A stretch of 64,000 bases of DNA from Impatiens glandulifera. Taxonomy: Eukaryota; Streptophyta; Magnoliopsida; Ericales; Balsaminaceae. Shown in pieces: positions 49,106 to 61,377 of this stretch. The notes beneath the pieces were generated by a model. It made no database searches, was not told the origin of the DNA, and worked only from the letters and a program-made list of their open reading frames with translations. The stretch is taken from assembly GCF_907164915.1 (NCBI RefSeq), contig NC_061862.1, positions 2,790,001 to 2,854,000 on the forward strand, written 5' to 3'. A program made the position numbers and the translations under genes. Each line of letters begins with the position of its first letter. Position 1 is the stretch's first letter.

Positions 49106-49339
49106 ACTCAACTAAAAAAATATCGGTTCAATATTTTAACATCCTAAATTTCCAAAAACAAATATTATCGATTGAAAACTTTAATCGTGTTTTAAATAAT
49201 AAAATAAATAAATTATTTTGATTAAAAAATATATAAAAAAATTGGACTTACAATTCTAACCTAAAAAGATTGGAATTGAGAAATATAAAATTACACTATA
49301 TCCAATGAACTATAAAATTACACTATATCTTTGAGCTGA

Positions 49340-50020
49340 TGCGGTACAATATAGAAGTCTGGTTGGGAGTTTGTTGTACCCTATGACTACGAGACCTGAT
49401 ATCATATATGGTACGGGTTTATTATCTTAGTTTATGCACCGACAAAGCAAAATTCATATTGGAGTTGCAAAAAGAGTGTTGCGAAACATTAAAGGGACTA
49501 TGGAGTATGGTCTCATGTTTGAAAGAAATGATAGTGAAGATATTGAGTTGTTTGGGTTCTATGATAGCGATTGGGCTGAAAGCATGGATGACATGAAGAG
49601 TAGATCCGAGTATTGTTATTCACTCGGTTCAGGTATTTTTTTCATGGGTGTTGAAGAAGCAAGAGAGAGTTGCAAATTCCTCCGCCGAAGCCGAATACGT
49701 ATCGACAAACAAAGCAACCAAACAAGTAGTTTGGCTAAGGAATATTTTATATGACACGGGGGAGAAACAAGATATGGCTAAAGTTCTCTTTTGCAATAGA
49801 AAATTGGCAATTGCTATGTTGAAAAATGCGGCATTTCATAGTCGAACAAAACACATCAACCTTAAACATCACTACATTCGTGAAGTAGTGGATGATGACG
49901 AAGTGAAGATCAAGCACGTAAAGACTGGAGATCAACTTGCAGATATCTTCACTAAAGCACTTCTTTAAACAAATTCGTCTACTTACAAGATTTGTTAGGC
50001 ATGACCAACAAAACATTAAT
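49340..50020 (+). pseudogene. Ty1-copia RNase H and C-terminal end, plus strand
   Basis: One frame gives AKRVLRNIKGTMEYGLMF and DSDWAESMDDMKSRSEYCYS with SLGSGIFFMG. After a frameshift near 49650 the next gives SSAEAEYVSTNKATKQVVWL, KLAIAMLKN, HSRTKHINLKHHYIRE and GDQLADIFTKAL. These are the complete copia RNase H landmarks (first Asp in DSDW, Glu in AEAEY, then H..R.KHI). It ends in a purine tract, TAATGGGGAG, before an LTR. The frame is broken, with no RT upstream. Confidence 0.9.
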
Positions 50021-50026
50021 GGGGAG

Positions 50027-50253
50027 TGTTGAATTTAATGTTTATAATTAAAATTAATATTTTTAATTAATTATGATATTGATTAGAATAATATGGGAGG
50101 TTATAAATTACGTTATTTAATTCTAAGATAGTGAAAAGATTTTGATCTTGATTATATATTTACTTTGTAATAGGATGATTGAAGAACTAAAAAATTATAA
50201 TATTTCATTTCATTTTGTAACCTTCCTTCCTTATTTTTCTCTTCAACCCAACA
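50027..50253 (+). repeat. 3' LTR of the copia element
   Basis: Starts TGTTGAATTTAATG directly after the purine tract ATGGGGAG, and ends TTCAACCCAACA (227 bp, TG..CA). Confidence 0.75.
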
Positions 50254-50256
50254 CAG

Positions 50257-50843
50257 ACTACAACAAAGCCTATTTCATGTTACTTGTTGAACAAAAAAAA
50301 CGATTACATAGTGGTTAATATGATTGCATTTGATAATAGTTTTGGAAACTTGACAATGATGATCAACGAGACATTCAACAAATCAAGAGACAAATTCACT
50401 AATTTTAGAATGTCTGAAGGAAAGGAGGATAAAGACAAAAAGATGATGGATGTTTTAAACTCTTGGGATTTCCAGACTAGTACAAAAGCTCTAGGGATAT
50501 GATTGTGAAAGGAAAAAACAATGTTAACATGGTTGAATCCTCTATTGATGCTGGAAAGAATGTTGATGACACACCAACTGAATTTACTGTGTTGTGCTGA
50601 TTCAACAAGAGATTGTGTAGGTACTCAAAAGAAATTAGGTTAATTTTGCTCATTGTGGTGGATATACGAGTATTAATTATTTCTTATATGTTTTTGAAAT
50701 AAATGATTTTATGAGATATAGTTTATAGATTATAGATACAGGAGCTAGTAGACATGTATGTTTTAATCTAAGCATGATGCATCTGTTTGATAAATCTGTT
50801 AAAATAATTCGAATAGGCAATGTGACTGATTCATGAGTGTTAA
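50257..50843 (+). pseudogene. copia gag C-terminus and protease start, cut by the gap
   Basis: NKAYFMLLVE then, near 50735, IIDTGASRHVCFN, the copia protease active site (here DTG). It is the same family as 57290-58640, where the same phrase occurs as IIDNKRASGHVC. Stops and frameshifts are present. The coding remnant runs into the N gap. Confidence 0.75.
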
Positions 50844-51343
50844 NNNNNNNNNNNNNNNNNNNNNNNNNNNNNNNNNNNNNNNNNNNNNNNNNNNNNNNNN
50901 NNNNNNNNNNNNNNNNNNNNNNNNNNNNNNNNNNNNNNNNNNNNNNNNNNNNNNNNNNNNNNNNNNNNNNNNNNNNNNNNNNNNNNNNNNNNNNNNNNNN
51001 NNNNNNNNNNNNNNNNNNNNNNNNNNNNNNNNNNNNNNNNNNNNNNNNNNNNNNNNNNNNNNNNNNNNNNNNNNNNNNNNNNNNNNNNNNNNNNNNNNNN
51101 NNNNNNNNNNNNNNNNNNNNNNNNNNNNNNNNNNNNNNNNNNNNNNNNNNNNNNNNNNNNNNNNNNNNNNNNNNNNNNNNNNNNNNNNNNNNNNNNNNNN
51201 NNNNNNNNNNNNNNNNNNNNNNNNNNNNNNNNNNNNNNNNNNNNNNNNNNNNNNNNNNNNNNNNNNNNNNNNNNNNNNNNNNNNNNNNNNNNNNNNNNNN
51301 NNNNNNNNNNNNNNNNNNNNNNNNNNNNNNNNNNNNNNNNNNN
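50844..51343. other. assembly gap (500 N)
   Basis: Exactly 500 N. Frames across it are artefacts. The gap abuts the gag-derived tandem array, so a collapsed repeat is likely. Confidence 1.
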
Positions 51344-51980
51344 GGGATTGAATGAGATGTATACATTATGAATTTTGAAATTGGATCCATTGCAAGATGT
51401 ATATTTGTAATGTGAAAAATAAAATGGAACTTTGGATAAATTTTTCATTGATAAATTGATACAATTTTTGATGGGATTGAATGAGTATATATATGTTCGG
51501 TGACAAAGTCTGAAATTGGATTTGTTGACAAATATATTTGTACATGTTATGCATCAAAAGGAATTTTGGATAAATTGTCCACTGATAAATTGATTCAATT
51601 TTTGATGGGATTGAATGGGATGTATATAATTGTTAGGAAACAAATTCTGAAATTGAATTTGTGTTGACTAATGTATATTTGTACATGTGCATCAAAGAGA
51701 ACTTTGGATAAATTATCCACTATTAAATTGATTCAATTTTTGATGGGATTGAATGAGATATATATACATGGTGTGAGACAAATTCTGAAATTAGATCTGA
51801 GTTGCCTGATGTATATTTGTAAATGTGACGCATCAGAGATAACTTTAGATAAATTGATCAAATTTCTGATAAAATTGAATGAGATTTTATACATGTTAGG
51901 AGACAACTTCTGAAATTTATTTGTTGCTAGATGTATATTTTTAACGTGACGCATCAAAGAGATCTCTTCACATACGATAA
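51344..51980 (+). repeat. tandem array derived from copia gag (about 5 units of ~130 bp)
   Basis: Each unit contains GATGGGATTGAATGAGATGT, a TGAAATTGGATC phrase, TTTGTACATGTGACGCATCA and AACTTTGGATAAATTG. Translated, a unit reads C-C-ASK-TLDKLIQFLMGLNE then an ILKLD phrase, which is the central part of copia gag. It continues unknown beyond the gap. Confidence 0.85.
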
Positions 51981-51984
51981 AAGA

Positions 51985-54150
51985 CTTCATTTTTTGTTAC
52001 TTTATTTTTATCTAGATTCATTTCTTCTGCACTTTACAAGTTTTTCAGGCTGGCTATAATGACTAAAGTTATACCATCAAACTATGAAAACTGTTTTTTA
52101 TTAATTCATAACTAATATCTTTGAGCCTTTCAATTTTAAAACATCTCTTATTTTGGTTTTCTTAATCTCTTAATTTCCGTTTGTTTGACGTCTTTTTGTA
52201 ATAGTAAGGCAACAAATTAGAGTCTCTGGAGCACTAATCTTCATAGTGTTTACAGCGCTGTACGTTGCCGATATCGATCTAGGAACTGAGATTCTGGCTT
52301 TCGGCGTTCTACCTTGATGCCAATGCATTCAGAAGTTCTTATATTGATTTTTGGTTTTAGATAAATTTCTTTTATTGTAATCCACGATTGATACGATCCG
52401 GTTGATATGATCTTGATAGGCAATGTAATTAAAGTCACTGATGCATCTTTCTTGATAGTGTAATCGGTGCTATATGTTGCTGACATTGATTTAGGAATCA
52501 AGATTCTGGCATTTGGCATTTTTTTCTGTAGCGCCATTGTATTCAGATTTTTGATGTTCCTATATGATTTATGTAGTCCCTCATGGTATTACTAGATTTT
52601 AGAGATTTCTATTGTGTTTTCTGTTTTGCATTTAATCTTTTATTTTCCAGCACCTTAATGGTGATGATTATTAACAATCGAATTGATAATGCCCATCAAG
52701 AGTTATATATGAATTCAATGTTTAGTCAATGTTTAGTCTAATGTGTCTTTGAGTTGGCTTCTCAATACTTATGAGAACTTCAAGAAATTTTGTGTGATTG
52801 TTTATATTCAGTTTTCTTCTATTTGTCCATTTTGATTAAATATAATCAAATATTATCTAATCATTTAACTAATCTGAATCAAATAAGTATGAATGAAGCT
52901 CTGAATTAGTCATTTCGGTTAATACTGTTCAAACATGAATTACCTTTGGAATAAAGGTATTTTAGTACATAGTTGCAAACTCAAAATAGAGTTCCAACAA
53001 CTCTCAGCAGTAACATTATTTCTTTGATGAAGTGCCTTGTATAATTTATTTTCTATAGAAAATTGAGGTGTAATAATTTCACTTTTGATCGTTTTTTCTT
53101 AGATTCGTTTCTTCTGCATTTTGTAAGTTTTTAGACAGGCTACGATGTCTAAAGTTATACCATCAAACTATGAAGAAGACTCAATGTTGTTGAGTTCTTT
53201 GATTAATTCATAACTAATATCTCTGAGCCTTTCAATTTTCCAACATCTCTTATTTTCCCGTTTGATGTATTCTTCTTATAATTCTAAGGCAACAAATTAG
53301 AGTCTCTGAAGCACTAATATTTCATAGTGTTTATAGCGCTATACGTTGCCGATAACAATCTAAGAACTGATATTCTGGTTTTCGGCGTTCTACCTTGACG
53401 CCAATGCATTCAAAAATTCTTATATTGATAAATTTATTATACTGTAGTAATCCACGATTGAATGATTGATCCAATCCGGCATTGTTATTAGAGTCACTGA
53501 TGCATCTTTTTCTATAGTGTAATCAATGCTATATTTTGCCCACATTGATTTAGGAATCAAGATTCTGGCTTTCGGCGTTTCTTTTATAACGCCATTGTAT
53601 TCAGATTTCTGATAATCCTATATGATTTTGGTGTTCCCTCACGGTATTGCTAGATTTTAGAGATTTCCAATGTATTTGTTGTTTTTCATTCTATCTTTTC
53701 TAGCACTTAATGTAGATGATCATTAATAATTGATTTGAAGATGCATCATCAGTTAGAATAATTCCCATCAATCAAGAGTTATATACCAATTCAATGTTTA
53801 GTCTAATGAGTCTTTCAAATGGCTTCTCAATAGTGTTTATAATTGTGTGATTATTGTTTATATTCAGATTTCTGTTGTGAATATGCTAAGTTTTCTTCTG
53901 GTTGTCTAATACTATCTAGGCATTTAACTAATCTGAATCAAATAAATATGAATGAAACTCTGAATCAGTCATTTCGGTTCGGTTAATACTGTTCAAATTC
54001 TAATTACCTTTAGAAAAGGTATTTTAGTTCACATCTATATATTCAAAATGGGGTTTCAACAACTCTCACCAGTAGCATTATTTCTTTGATTAAGTGCATT
54101 GTATAATTTATTTTCTATAACAAATTGAGGTGTAATGATTTCTTCTTTGC
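51985..54150 (+). repeat. two tandem ~1.1-kb units, probably LTR body
   Basis: Units at 51985-53090 and 53091-54150 share AAAGTTATACCATCAAACTA, CTAATATCTCTGAGCCTTTC-like and GGCAACAAATTAGAGTCTCT. Each contains two related subunits with TGTA(CG)TTGCC and TCTGGCTTTCGGCGTT; at 53574-53593 this forms a GGCGTT/AACGCC stem. A third copy is at 55518-56590. Because a primer-site-like sequence follows the second and third copies, the unit is most likely the body of a copia LTR. Confidence 0.75.
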
Positions 54151-54690
54151 TAGTTGGTGTTAATTTACCATACAAGGATGATGAGCATGCTCTTTATGCT
54201 CTTTATTTAATTGAAGTATATACCCTGTAGGCATAATGTTGTTAGTAATGTGTAAATAGTTTGTTTAGAATTAGTTTTCTATTATTATTTTTGTAAATAA
54301 TTAATTTGGTAAGTGTATGAGAGTTAAAGTTTATATCATTATTTTCATTACATATTTTTCTATTAACTTAATATTTAGATGGTATGAGAGTTAGGAGAAA
54401 AGGGAGATGAATTTCTACTTCTTCACAATTCTGATCATCTTGGTACTAACTTGATGTCAAATTTCCACAGCTGTAGCTAAGTGGTGAAGATTGCGATTGG
54501 TACTAAAATAAGTTATATGAAGTCACTATTGGAATTGAGCAGTGGAATCATGTGATTGTATGGTAAGATCTTGGATTTTTAACTGAATTTCGAAATAAAT
54601 TTATGAGTCCTTCATCTACACCACATCAGTTAGGTAGCTTTGGATTGATTTTCCTATGCGATATGGAATCCTTTCAATTACCTTGATTTG
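54151..54690 (+). other. LTR tail, primer site and gag start
   Basis: TGGTATGAGAG at 54380 is a mutated tRNA-Met primer site, preceded by AACTTAATATTTAGA, identical to the sequence before the site at 56874. After it, decayed gag phrases (YMKSLLELSSG) lead to the next tandem array. Confidence 0.6.
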
Positions 54691-55510
54691 TACATGTGAT
54701 GCATTAAAGGGAACTCTGAATAAATTATCCATTAATAAATTGATTCATATTTTAATGGAATTGAATGTATACATATTAGGAAACAAATTCTAAAATTGGA
54801 TATGTGTTCCTTGTTGTATGTTTGTACATTTGACGCATCAAAGGGAACTTTGGATAAATTGATTCAATTTCTGATTGTATTGAATGAGATGTATATACAT
54901 GTTAGGATACAAATTCTGAAATTGGATCTGTGTTGCTTGATGTATATTTGTACATGTGACGTATCAAAGGGATCTTTAAATAAATTGAATCAATTTTTGA
55001 TGGGGTTGAATGAGATGTGTATACATGTTAGGATTCAAATTTTGAAATTGGATCCATTGCAAGATGTATATTTCTAATGTGACTCATCAAAGAGAACTCT
55101 GGATAAAAAATTTATTGATAAACAGATACAATTTTTGATGGGATTGAATGAGTATATACATGTTAGGTGACAAAGTCTGAAATTAGATATGTTGCCAAAT
55201 GTATAGTTGTACATGTTATGCATCAAATGGAACTTTGGATAAATTGTCCACTGATAAATTGATTCAATTTTTGATGGATTGAATGTGATGTATATACGTG
55301 GTATAAGACAAATTCTGAAATTAGATCTGAGTTGTCTATGTATATTTGTATATGTGACGCATCAGAGACAACTTTGGATAAATTGATCCAATTTCTGATG
55401 AAATTGAATGAGATTATATAAATGTTAGGATACAACTACTGAAATTTGATTTGTTACCAAATGTATATTTTTAATGTGACGCATGAAAGAGATCTCTTCA
55501 CATACAATAG
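54690..55510 (+). repeat. second gag-derived tandem array (about 6 units)
   Basis: Units of 126-135 bp. At 54796-55077 two of them remain in one open frame: CTFDASKGTLDKLIQFL, then ILKLDLCCLMYICTCDVSKG, then SLNKLNQFLMGLNEM. The spacing between CTFDASKG and CTCDVSKG is 42 codons. The adjoining gag part seen in complete copia elements would carry this segment once. Confidence 0.85.
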
Positions 55511-55517
55511 AAGAATT

Positions 55518-56870
55518 TCGTTTTTTGTTACTTCATTTTTAACTAGATTCGTTTTATTTGCACTTTACAAGTTTTTAAGACAAGTTATGATGACTAAAGT
55601 TATACCATCAAACTATGAAGACTGTTTTTTTATTAATTAATAACTAATATCTTTGAGCCTTTCAATTTTGAAACATCTCTTATTTTGATTTTCTTAATCT
55701 CTTAATTTATGTTTGACGTCTTCTTGTAATCGTAAGGCAACAAATTAGAGTCTCTGAAGCACTAAGTTTCGTAGTGTTTACAGCACTGTACGTTGTCGAT
55801 ATCGATCTAGGAACTGAGATTCTGGCTTTTGGTGTTCTACCTTGATGCCAATGCATTCAGAAGTTCTTATATTTATTTTTGTTTAGATAAATTTCTTATA
55901 TTGTAATCCACAATTGATACGATTCAATTGATATGATCTTGATAGGCAATGTAATTAGAGTCACATCTTTCTTGATAGTGTAATCAGTGATATATGTTGC
56001 TGACATTGATTTAGGAATCAAGATTCTGGAATTTAGCGTTTTTTTTTCTGTAGCACCATTGTATTCAGATTTCTGATGTTCTATATGTGATTTAGGTACT
56101 CCCTCATGGTATTACTAGATTTCAGAGATTTCCATTGTATTTGTTGTCTTGCATTTTATCTTTTATTTTCCAGCACCTTAATGGTGATGATCATTAACAA
56201 TCGAATTGATGATGCCCATCAAGAGTTATATATTAATAGTTATATACGAATTCAATGTTTAGTCTAATGTGTCTTTGAAATGGCTTCTACTCATGAGAAC
56301 TTGAGAAGATTTTGTGTGATTGTTTATATTCAGATTTCTTCTATTTGTCCATTTTGATTAAATATATTCAAACACTATTTAATCATTTAACTAATTTGAA
56401 TCAAATTAGTCATTTCGGTTAATACTGTTCAAACATGAATTACCTTTGGAACAAAGGTATTTTAGTACACAGTTGCATATTCAAAATAGGGTTTCAACAA
56501 CTCACAGAAGTGACATTATTTCTTTGATGAAGTGGTCTTATATAATTTATTTTCTATAAAAAATTGAGGTGTAATAATTTCACTTTTGTTGGTTAGTGTT
56601 ATATTTACCATATGAGCGTGCTCTTTATTTAATACTCCATTTCTCATTTGTGTCCAACTTTTAGCAATTTCTATGGAACACTATTACGAAAGACTTGAAG
56701 TATATACCTTATAATGTGATTATTTTCATACCGTCTTAATGTTATTAGTAATGTCTAAATAGTTTAGTTTTCTATTATTCTTTTTGTAATTAATTGTTGT
56801 GTAAGTGTATATAAATAAGTTTCATCCCCTTCATAAAGTAAGTTAAGATTCCTCGATTAACTTAATATTT
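55518..56870 (+). repeat. third copy of the ~1.1-kb unit plus LTR tail
   Basis: Same landmarks as 51985-54150 in the same order. It ends AACTTAATATTTAGA directly before TGGTATCAGTGC at 56874, a near-perfect primer site, which supports its being an LTR. Confidence 0.8.
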
Positions 56871-56873
56871 AGA

Positions 56874-58640
56874 TGGTATCAGTGCTAGGAGAAAAGGAAA
56901 AAAAAATCTTGTGAAAATGAGTGATGTACAGAAAGTGATCAACTTTATTGTTCAGGTAATATGTCGTTGGAGGTCTATTTCTCCAAACCAAAATAATAAT
57001 TCTGGGATGAGTTGTACTGTTTAGTGACCTATATTTGTAGGTGTGATGAATTAAGGGGAACTTTGGATAAATTGTCCACCGATAAATTGATCCAATTTTC
57101 GATGGGATTGAATGTTGTGAGAAAAATTCTAAAATTGGATTTGTTGTCATATGTATATTTGTACATGTTACGCATCAAAGGGAACTTTTGATAAATTGTC
57201 CACTAATATATTAATTCAATTTCTGGTGGGATTTAATGAGATGTATATATAGGTTATGAGATAAATTCTGAAATTGGATCGGTTGCTTGACATCAACAAA
57301 GCCTATTACATGTTACTTGTTGACGGAACGATTCCACGATGGTTAATATGATTGAATTTGATAATAGTTTTAGACATTTGACAATAATTATTAAGGAGAC
57401 ATTCAACAAATTCACTAATTCAGTAAAGAAGGAAAGAATGATAAAGGCAAAATGTTGATGGATGATTCAAATTCTTGGGATTTCTAGATTGGTATGATTT
57501 CTCTTACTATGTTGATTTAACATGAGATTGTGAATGCACACAAAGGAAATTATGTTAACTTTTCTCATTGTCATGGATATGCATGTGTGAATTCATTATT
57601 ATATGTTTTTTTAATAAACGATTATATGAGATATAATTCATGGATTATAGATAACAAGAGAGCTAGTGGACATGTATGTTGTAATAGTCCATCCGCAATT
57701 GAACTTAACAGATGCTCTATACATGCTAGATTTCAAATATTACCTAATATCGGTTTCCAAATTGGTTAAGGATTCTCACTTGTTATTAACCTTCTTAATA
57801 AATAAATGTCTATTGTAGGATCTTTAAAAGAAAGACACATCGACGGTTGGAAAATGAGGGAAATTTCTATGTTTTAGGTTATTTTAGTTTCAATAACCAA
57901 AAGGATAACTCATGCATCCATGATAGAGTTTATTCTTGTAATAGTTTGAATTCTAATGCAAATGATATTGTTGAAATTTGGCATAAACGTCTTGGTCGTC
58001 CTTCCTTTTGTTGATGTGAATTATTTTTCATTCATTTCAAAATTTCCAACTGAGCATCCAGTTAAAAATATTCAGATGCAAAATCTGTCCAAAAGCTTAA
58101 CAACATAAAATCAATATTCCATTGAGTCAAAACAAATCTGATTTAGATCAAATTTCAACAAATCTGATTTCTTTTTCCAGTTTATACATTTCGATATTTG
58201 AGGGCCTTATTGTGAACCTTGTTTCACAAATATCTCGTTTATGCTTACAATAGTAGATGACTAAAAATAAATCAAAAGACATGTGTATATACTCCAACCA
58301 CAAGCATTTGCTTCAGGTTGTTCGAGCTTTGATGTTTAATCTAAACTTCCATCTAAATTATGACTATTCTCAATTCTTATGGCCACAGTTCTTATAAACA
58401 GATTGCCCACTGTGATTCTTAAGTGAAAAACACAATTTTACATTTTTTATGGACATGAACTAGATTATTCAAGTTTTTGGTTGCTTATGCTATGTTCAGA
58501 ATACTCGCATACATAAATCTAAATTTGATTCGAGTGCCTCAAAATGATTTTTTTTAGGATATAATGATGGACAAAAAAGATATAAAACATACTATCATGA
58601 TTCTGGAAAAATAATTATCGGTAGAGATCCTCACATTTTT
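56874..58640 (+). pseudogene. Ty1-copia gag, protease and integrase, plus strand, broken
   Basis: After the primer site come gag remnants with two tandem units (57030-57280), then DINKAYYMLLVDG, a decayed protease (IIDN..ASGHVC, about 57640), the pre-integrase phrase EIWHKRLG (about 57985), integrase remains (a KHKHLLQV-type stretch near 58300, VRALMFN) and FGCLCYVQNTRIHKSKFDS (about 58470-58540). It ends near 58640 without RT. There are numerous stops and frameshifts. An equivalent upstream piece is at 50257-50843. Confidence 0.85.
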
Positions 58641-59160
58641 TTGGGAAAACGGTTAGACCATTTCATTAAAATCCAAAAAGTGGGAGGGTCAAGAATCAAT
58701 ATTAGACAAACCCGACGTGGCCCTTGGTCGGATGACTGAAGTTATTTGTCGCTGACATTCAGTCATGAATCAGGTTAGGACTTGGTTTTCTCGATCAAAA
58801 ATCAGGCCAGAAAACTCAGTCGCGAAAGGGGTTAGAGTCGTGAAAGGGGTTAGTGGGTGAGTTTTCTCGGTCAAAATAGACAAACAACAAGGAAGCCACC
58901 TCAGTCGAAAATCTTACCAAAAACCTCGGTCATGAAGGGGAATAAAGCCTAGGCTTCCTTGGTTAGAAACTAGACCAACACTAAGGGAGCACCCATGGTC
59001 AGAATACAAGATTGGACTAGGTTCTGTGATGTGAAACTAGGCTGGGCTAGCCTCTTCGATCAAAAATAGGCTAAGAGCTCCTGGGTCCTGGGAGGTTTCT
59101 CGATTGGATTGCAGCAGTGTTCACCATCAAAACTCAAAATCGAATGTTTTTTTTATTTTA
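58641..59160. repeat. GC-richer repeat with TCGGTCAAAA words
   Basis: TCTCGATCAAAAATCAGGCC, TCTCGGTCAAAATAGAC and CTTCGATCAAAAATAGGC recur at irregular spacing, next to a GGGAAAACGGTTAGACCATT start. It looks like the end of an unclassified transposon. No coding frame. Confidence 0.4.
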
Positions 59161-60296
59161 TAACCTCAAAAATATCTACAACTGACTGCCAACAACTAAA
59201 ACAATAAATAAATTAAACTATAAAAAATATAAGAAACCAAGAACAACTGAAAATACGGATGGAGGTTGAAGATGAATTGCATGTTTCTACACTCCCTTGC
59301 AAGATTATCACCCTCTTAGAGGCGTTTAGAACATAATCAGACCGGTTGGAATGAACTCAAACCGCCTAGAGACCCTTAATCAAAGAGAAAATCAAAAGAG
59401 CCAAAATATGGGATTTAAGCGTTTCAGATTAATCCTTCTTGCTTGGTAAGACAACTCACCATGTAATATCAATAGTAGAAGAAACTCTTACAATTAACTT
59501 GTATATAAATTTTAGAAATTTTATTTATTAGTATGGGATAATTTTAACAGGCTTTAAAACTAAGTAAATAATTGATTCATTCATTTCAAATAAGGATCTT
59601 AGATTATAAATTTTTTTAGATGTATTCAAAGTTGTTAAAATTTATAAAATAAGTTTTTTTTATAAATACATTGCTTCCGGGTATCAGTCCATTTGGGGCC
59701 GGATATTTCGAGCCACCTAGGTACCAGTTTTTACGAGAGAATTCGGGTCGTTCCGGTCTGGGTTATCCAATACCTGAAAACTTGTCTTTCCTAATCCTAC
59801 CTAGTAGCAGGATTCTTTTATGGATAAAGGGCTAACTATGGAGAATTTTTTACTTCTTCTGCGTCAGCAGTAGAATTCATTTTTGAAATTTATATGGAGC
59901 ATACAGGTGGACATGTTTGAAAAGTTTCACTAGATTAGGAGACTGCTTCTTTGTGATAGTTTATTATTAACATCTATCTATGTAGGAGACATATTGATTG
60001 AGATCTCAATAGTTCTTGGGTTGCTTGTCTAAAATGGTCATTATGACTCAAGTGTTTGTTATTCAAGACTTTGAGAAACCTAATGATCTGCATAATAATT
60101 TAAAATGCTATATATAACATGCAAAACTTATGAGCATAATAATAATATTTCAATGAGAGGAAACCCATGATCCAAAAAAATTTCAGTTGATTCCTTAAAA
60201 GACTTGGTACAACAAGCCCCAATGCTCAAAAGTATCATCAAACTAATACTACTTGATAAACCAATCAGTTTCATTTCCAAATCCAAATCTACATTT
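59161..60296. other. intergenic/transposon-derived DNA, no gene supported
   Basis: A GGGTATCAG..GGTACCAG..TTCGGGTCGTTCCGG patch at 59675-59790 resembles hAT subterminal sequence. Otherwise nothing was recognised. Confidence 0.4.
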
Positions 60297-60450
60297 ACTT
60301 CTTCTTGGTTTTCATTTTGCTTTGGAGCTTCTTCAGTATGGATTCAAACTCCTCATCAGTAGGTTCTGATTCCACTTTGCTCCCACCACCACCATATTTT
60401 GCAAACAAAGAATCAAACTTACCTTTCCTCTCATTCTTTTTATGAGTTAT
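60297..60450 (-). pseudogene. C-terminal fragment resembling a DnaJ-domain protein tail
   Basis: The minus strand gives KKNERKGKFDSLFAKYGGGG, SKVESEPTDEEFESIL, then a Lys-rich tail and TAA. The AKYGG...EPT.EEFE..KKL..K..KKK pattern is what I would expect at the end of plant DnaJ C9/dnaJ6-like proteins. No J domain or upstream exon is visible, so it is at most a truncated or captured fragment. Identification is tentative. Confidence 0.35.
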
Positions 60451-60577
60451 CATAGAATATGAATGCTGGTGAATCTGAAGTACATGGATAATAAATCAAT
60501 TTCTGAGCACTTGAATGAATTTCAAAATATTTGAATACGCTGAGTAGTATGAAGATAAAATTTGATTATGATGTGCA

Positions 60578-60924
60578 TGTTAGGAAAAACCCTAACAAAA
60601 CACAAAAAAAACAACCGAAAGAACACACTAGCAGAATTTGATAACGGAGTTCGGCCAAAATGTTGCCTACGTCTCCGAGCACTAAGGCTATCAATTAATA
60701 AGGAAGAAGAGATACAAATATTGGGTGCAATAAATCAAAGAGGGAATAGTTTCTTTTATACACTAAGAAACTTCCCCAACTCCCATTATCTTACGATGTG
60801 GGATTTATTCTAATTGTGAATATAGTTTCTTTTATATATACTAAGAAACTTCTTTCACTCTCATCATCTTTCAATTTGGGATTCTAAAAGTGTGCCAAAA
60901 ACAACAAATCTCCACATTGGCACA
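60578..60924 (-). repeat. probable copia LTR next to an RT remnant
   Basis: Plus strand TGTTAGGAAAAACCCTAACA ... ATCTCCACATTGGCACA (347 bp, TG..CA). It contains GGAGTTCGGCC..ACGTCTCCGAG, typical of plant copia LTRs. The minus-strand RT remnant lies 73 bp to the right. Confidence 0.55.
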
Positions 60925-60996
60925 ATATCCAAATACTAATCTTCAATATTAAAAATAGTTCTTCAGTGCTTTCAATTGGCGCTCTTCAGCGCCGAC

Positions 60997-61377
60997 TCAA
61001 AAGCGGAATATGTTTACCAAATCTAAACAAGTTTTAGATTTGGTTTTTCCCATGTCTTTCATCTCCAACTCTTTACCCAATTGAGCATTTAATTTGTCAA
61101 TTTCATATTGGCTCTTTGATGCTATCAACATATCATCAACGTACAAGAGTAAATAGATATAACACTCATCTTGCAGTTTGTGAAAATACACACATGAACT
61201 AAATATGTTTCTTGTGTACTTGTGCTCAATCATAAAATTGTCATGTCACTTGTACCATTGTCTAGACGATTGCTTCAACATGTACAATGATCTGTTCAAC
61301 TTGCAAACCCAATTTTCTTTATCAGAAACTTTGAATCCATCTCGTTGATGAATGTAGATTTCCTCGTTCAAATGGCC
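60997..61377 (-). pseudogene. Ty1-copia reverse transcriptase fragment
   Basis: The minus strand gives GHLNEEIYIHQRDGF, WVCKLNRSLYMLKQSSRQWY, then YLLLYVDDMLIASKS (catalytic YVDD) and ELEMKDMGK. There is one stop near 61245. The N-terminal RT half is missing, cut exactly where the 21-bp minisatellite of the terminal repeat begins (61378). RNase H is missing on the other side. Confidence 0.9.

Noticed and set aside
50677..51448. Several long frames around 50.7-51.4 kb
   Set aside because: They run through the second 500-N gap; not real.
52250..52537. 95-codon minus frame with two similar halves
   Set aside because: It follows from an internal duplication inside the ~1.1-kb LTR-like unit; the corresponding frame is broken in the other two copies, so no selection is evident.
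60562..60813. 83-codon plus frame
   Set aside because: Lies within the probable copia LTR and has no protein features.
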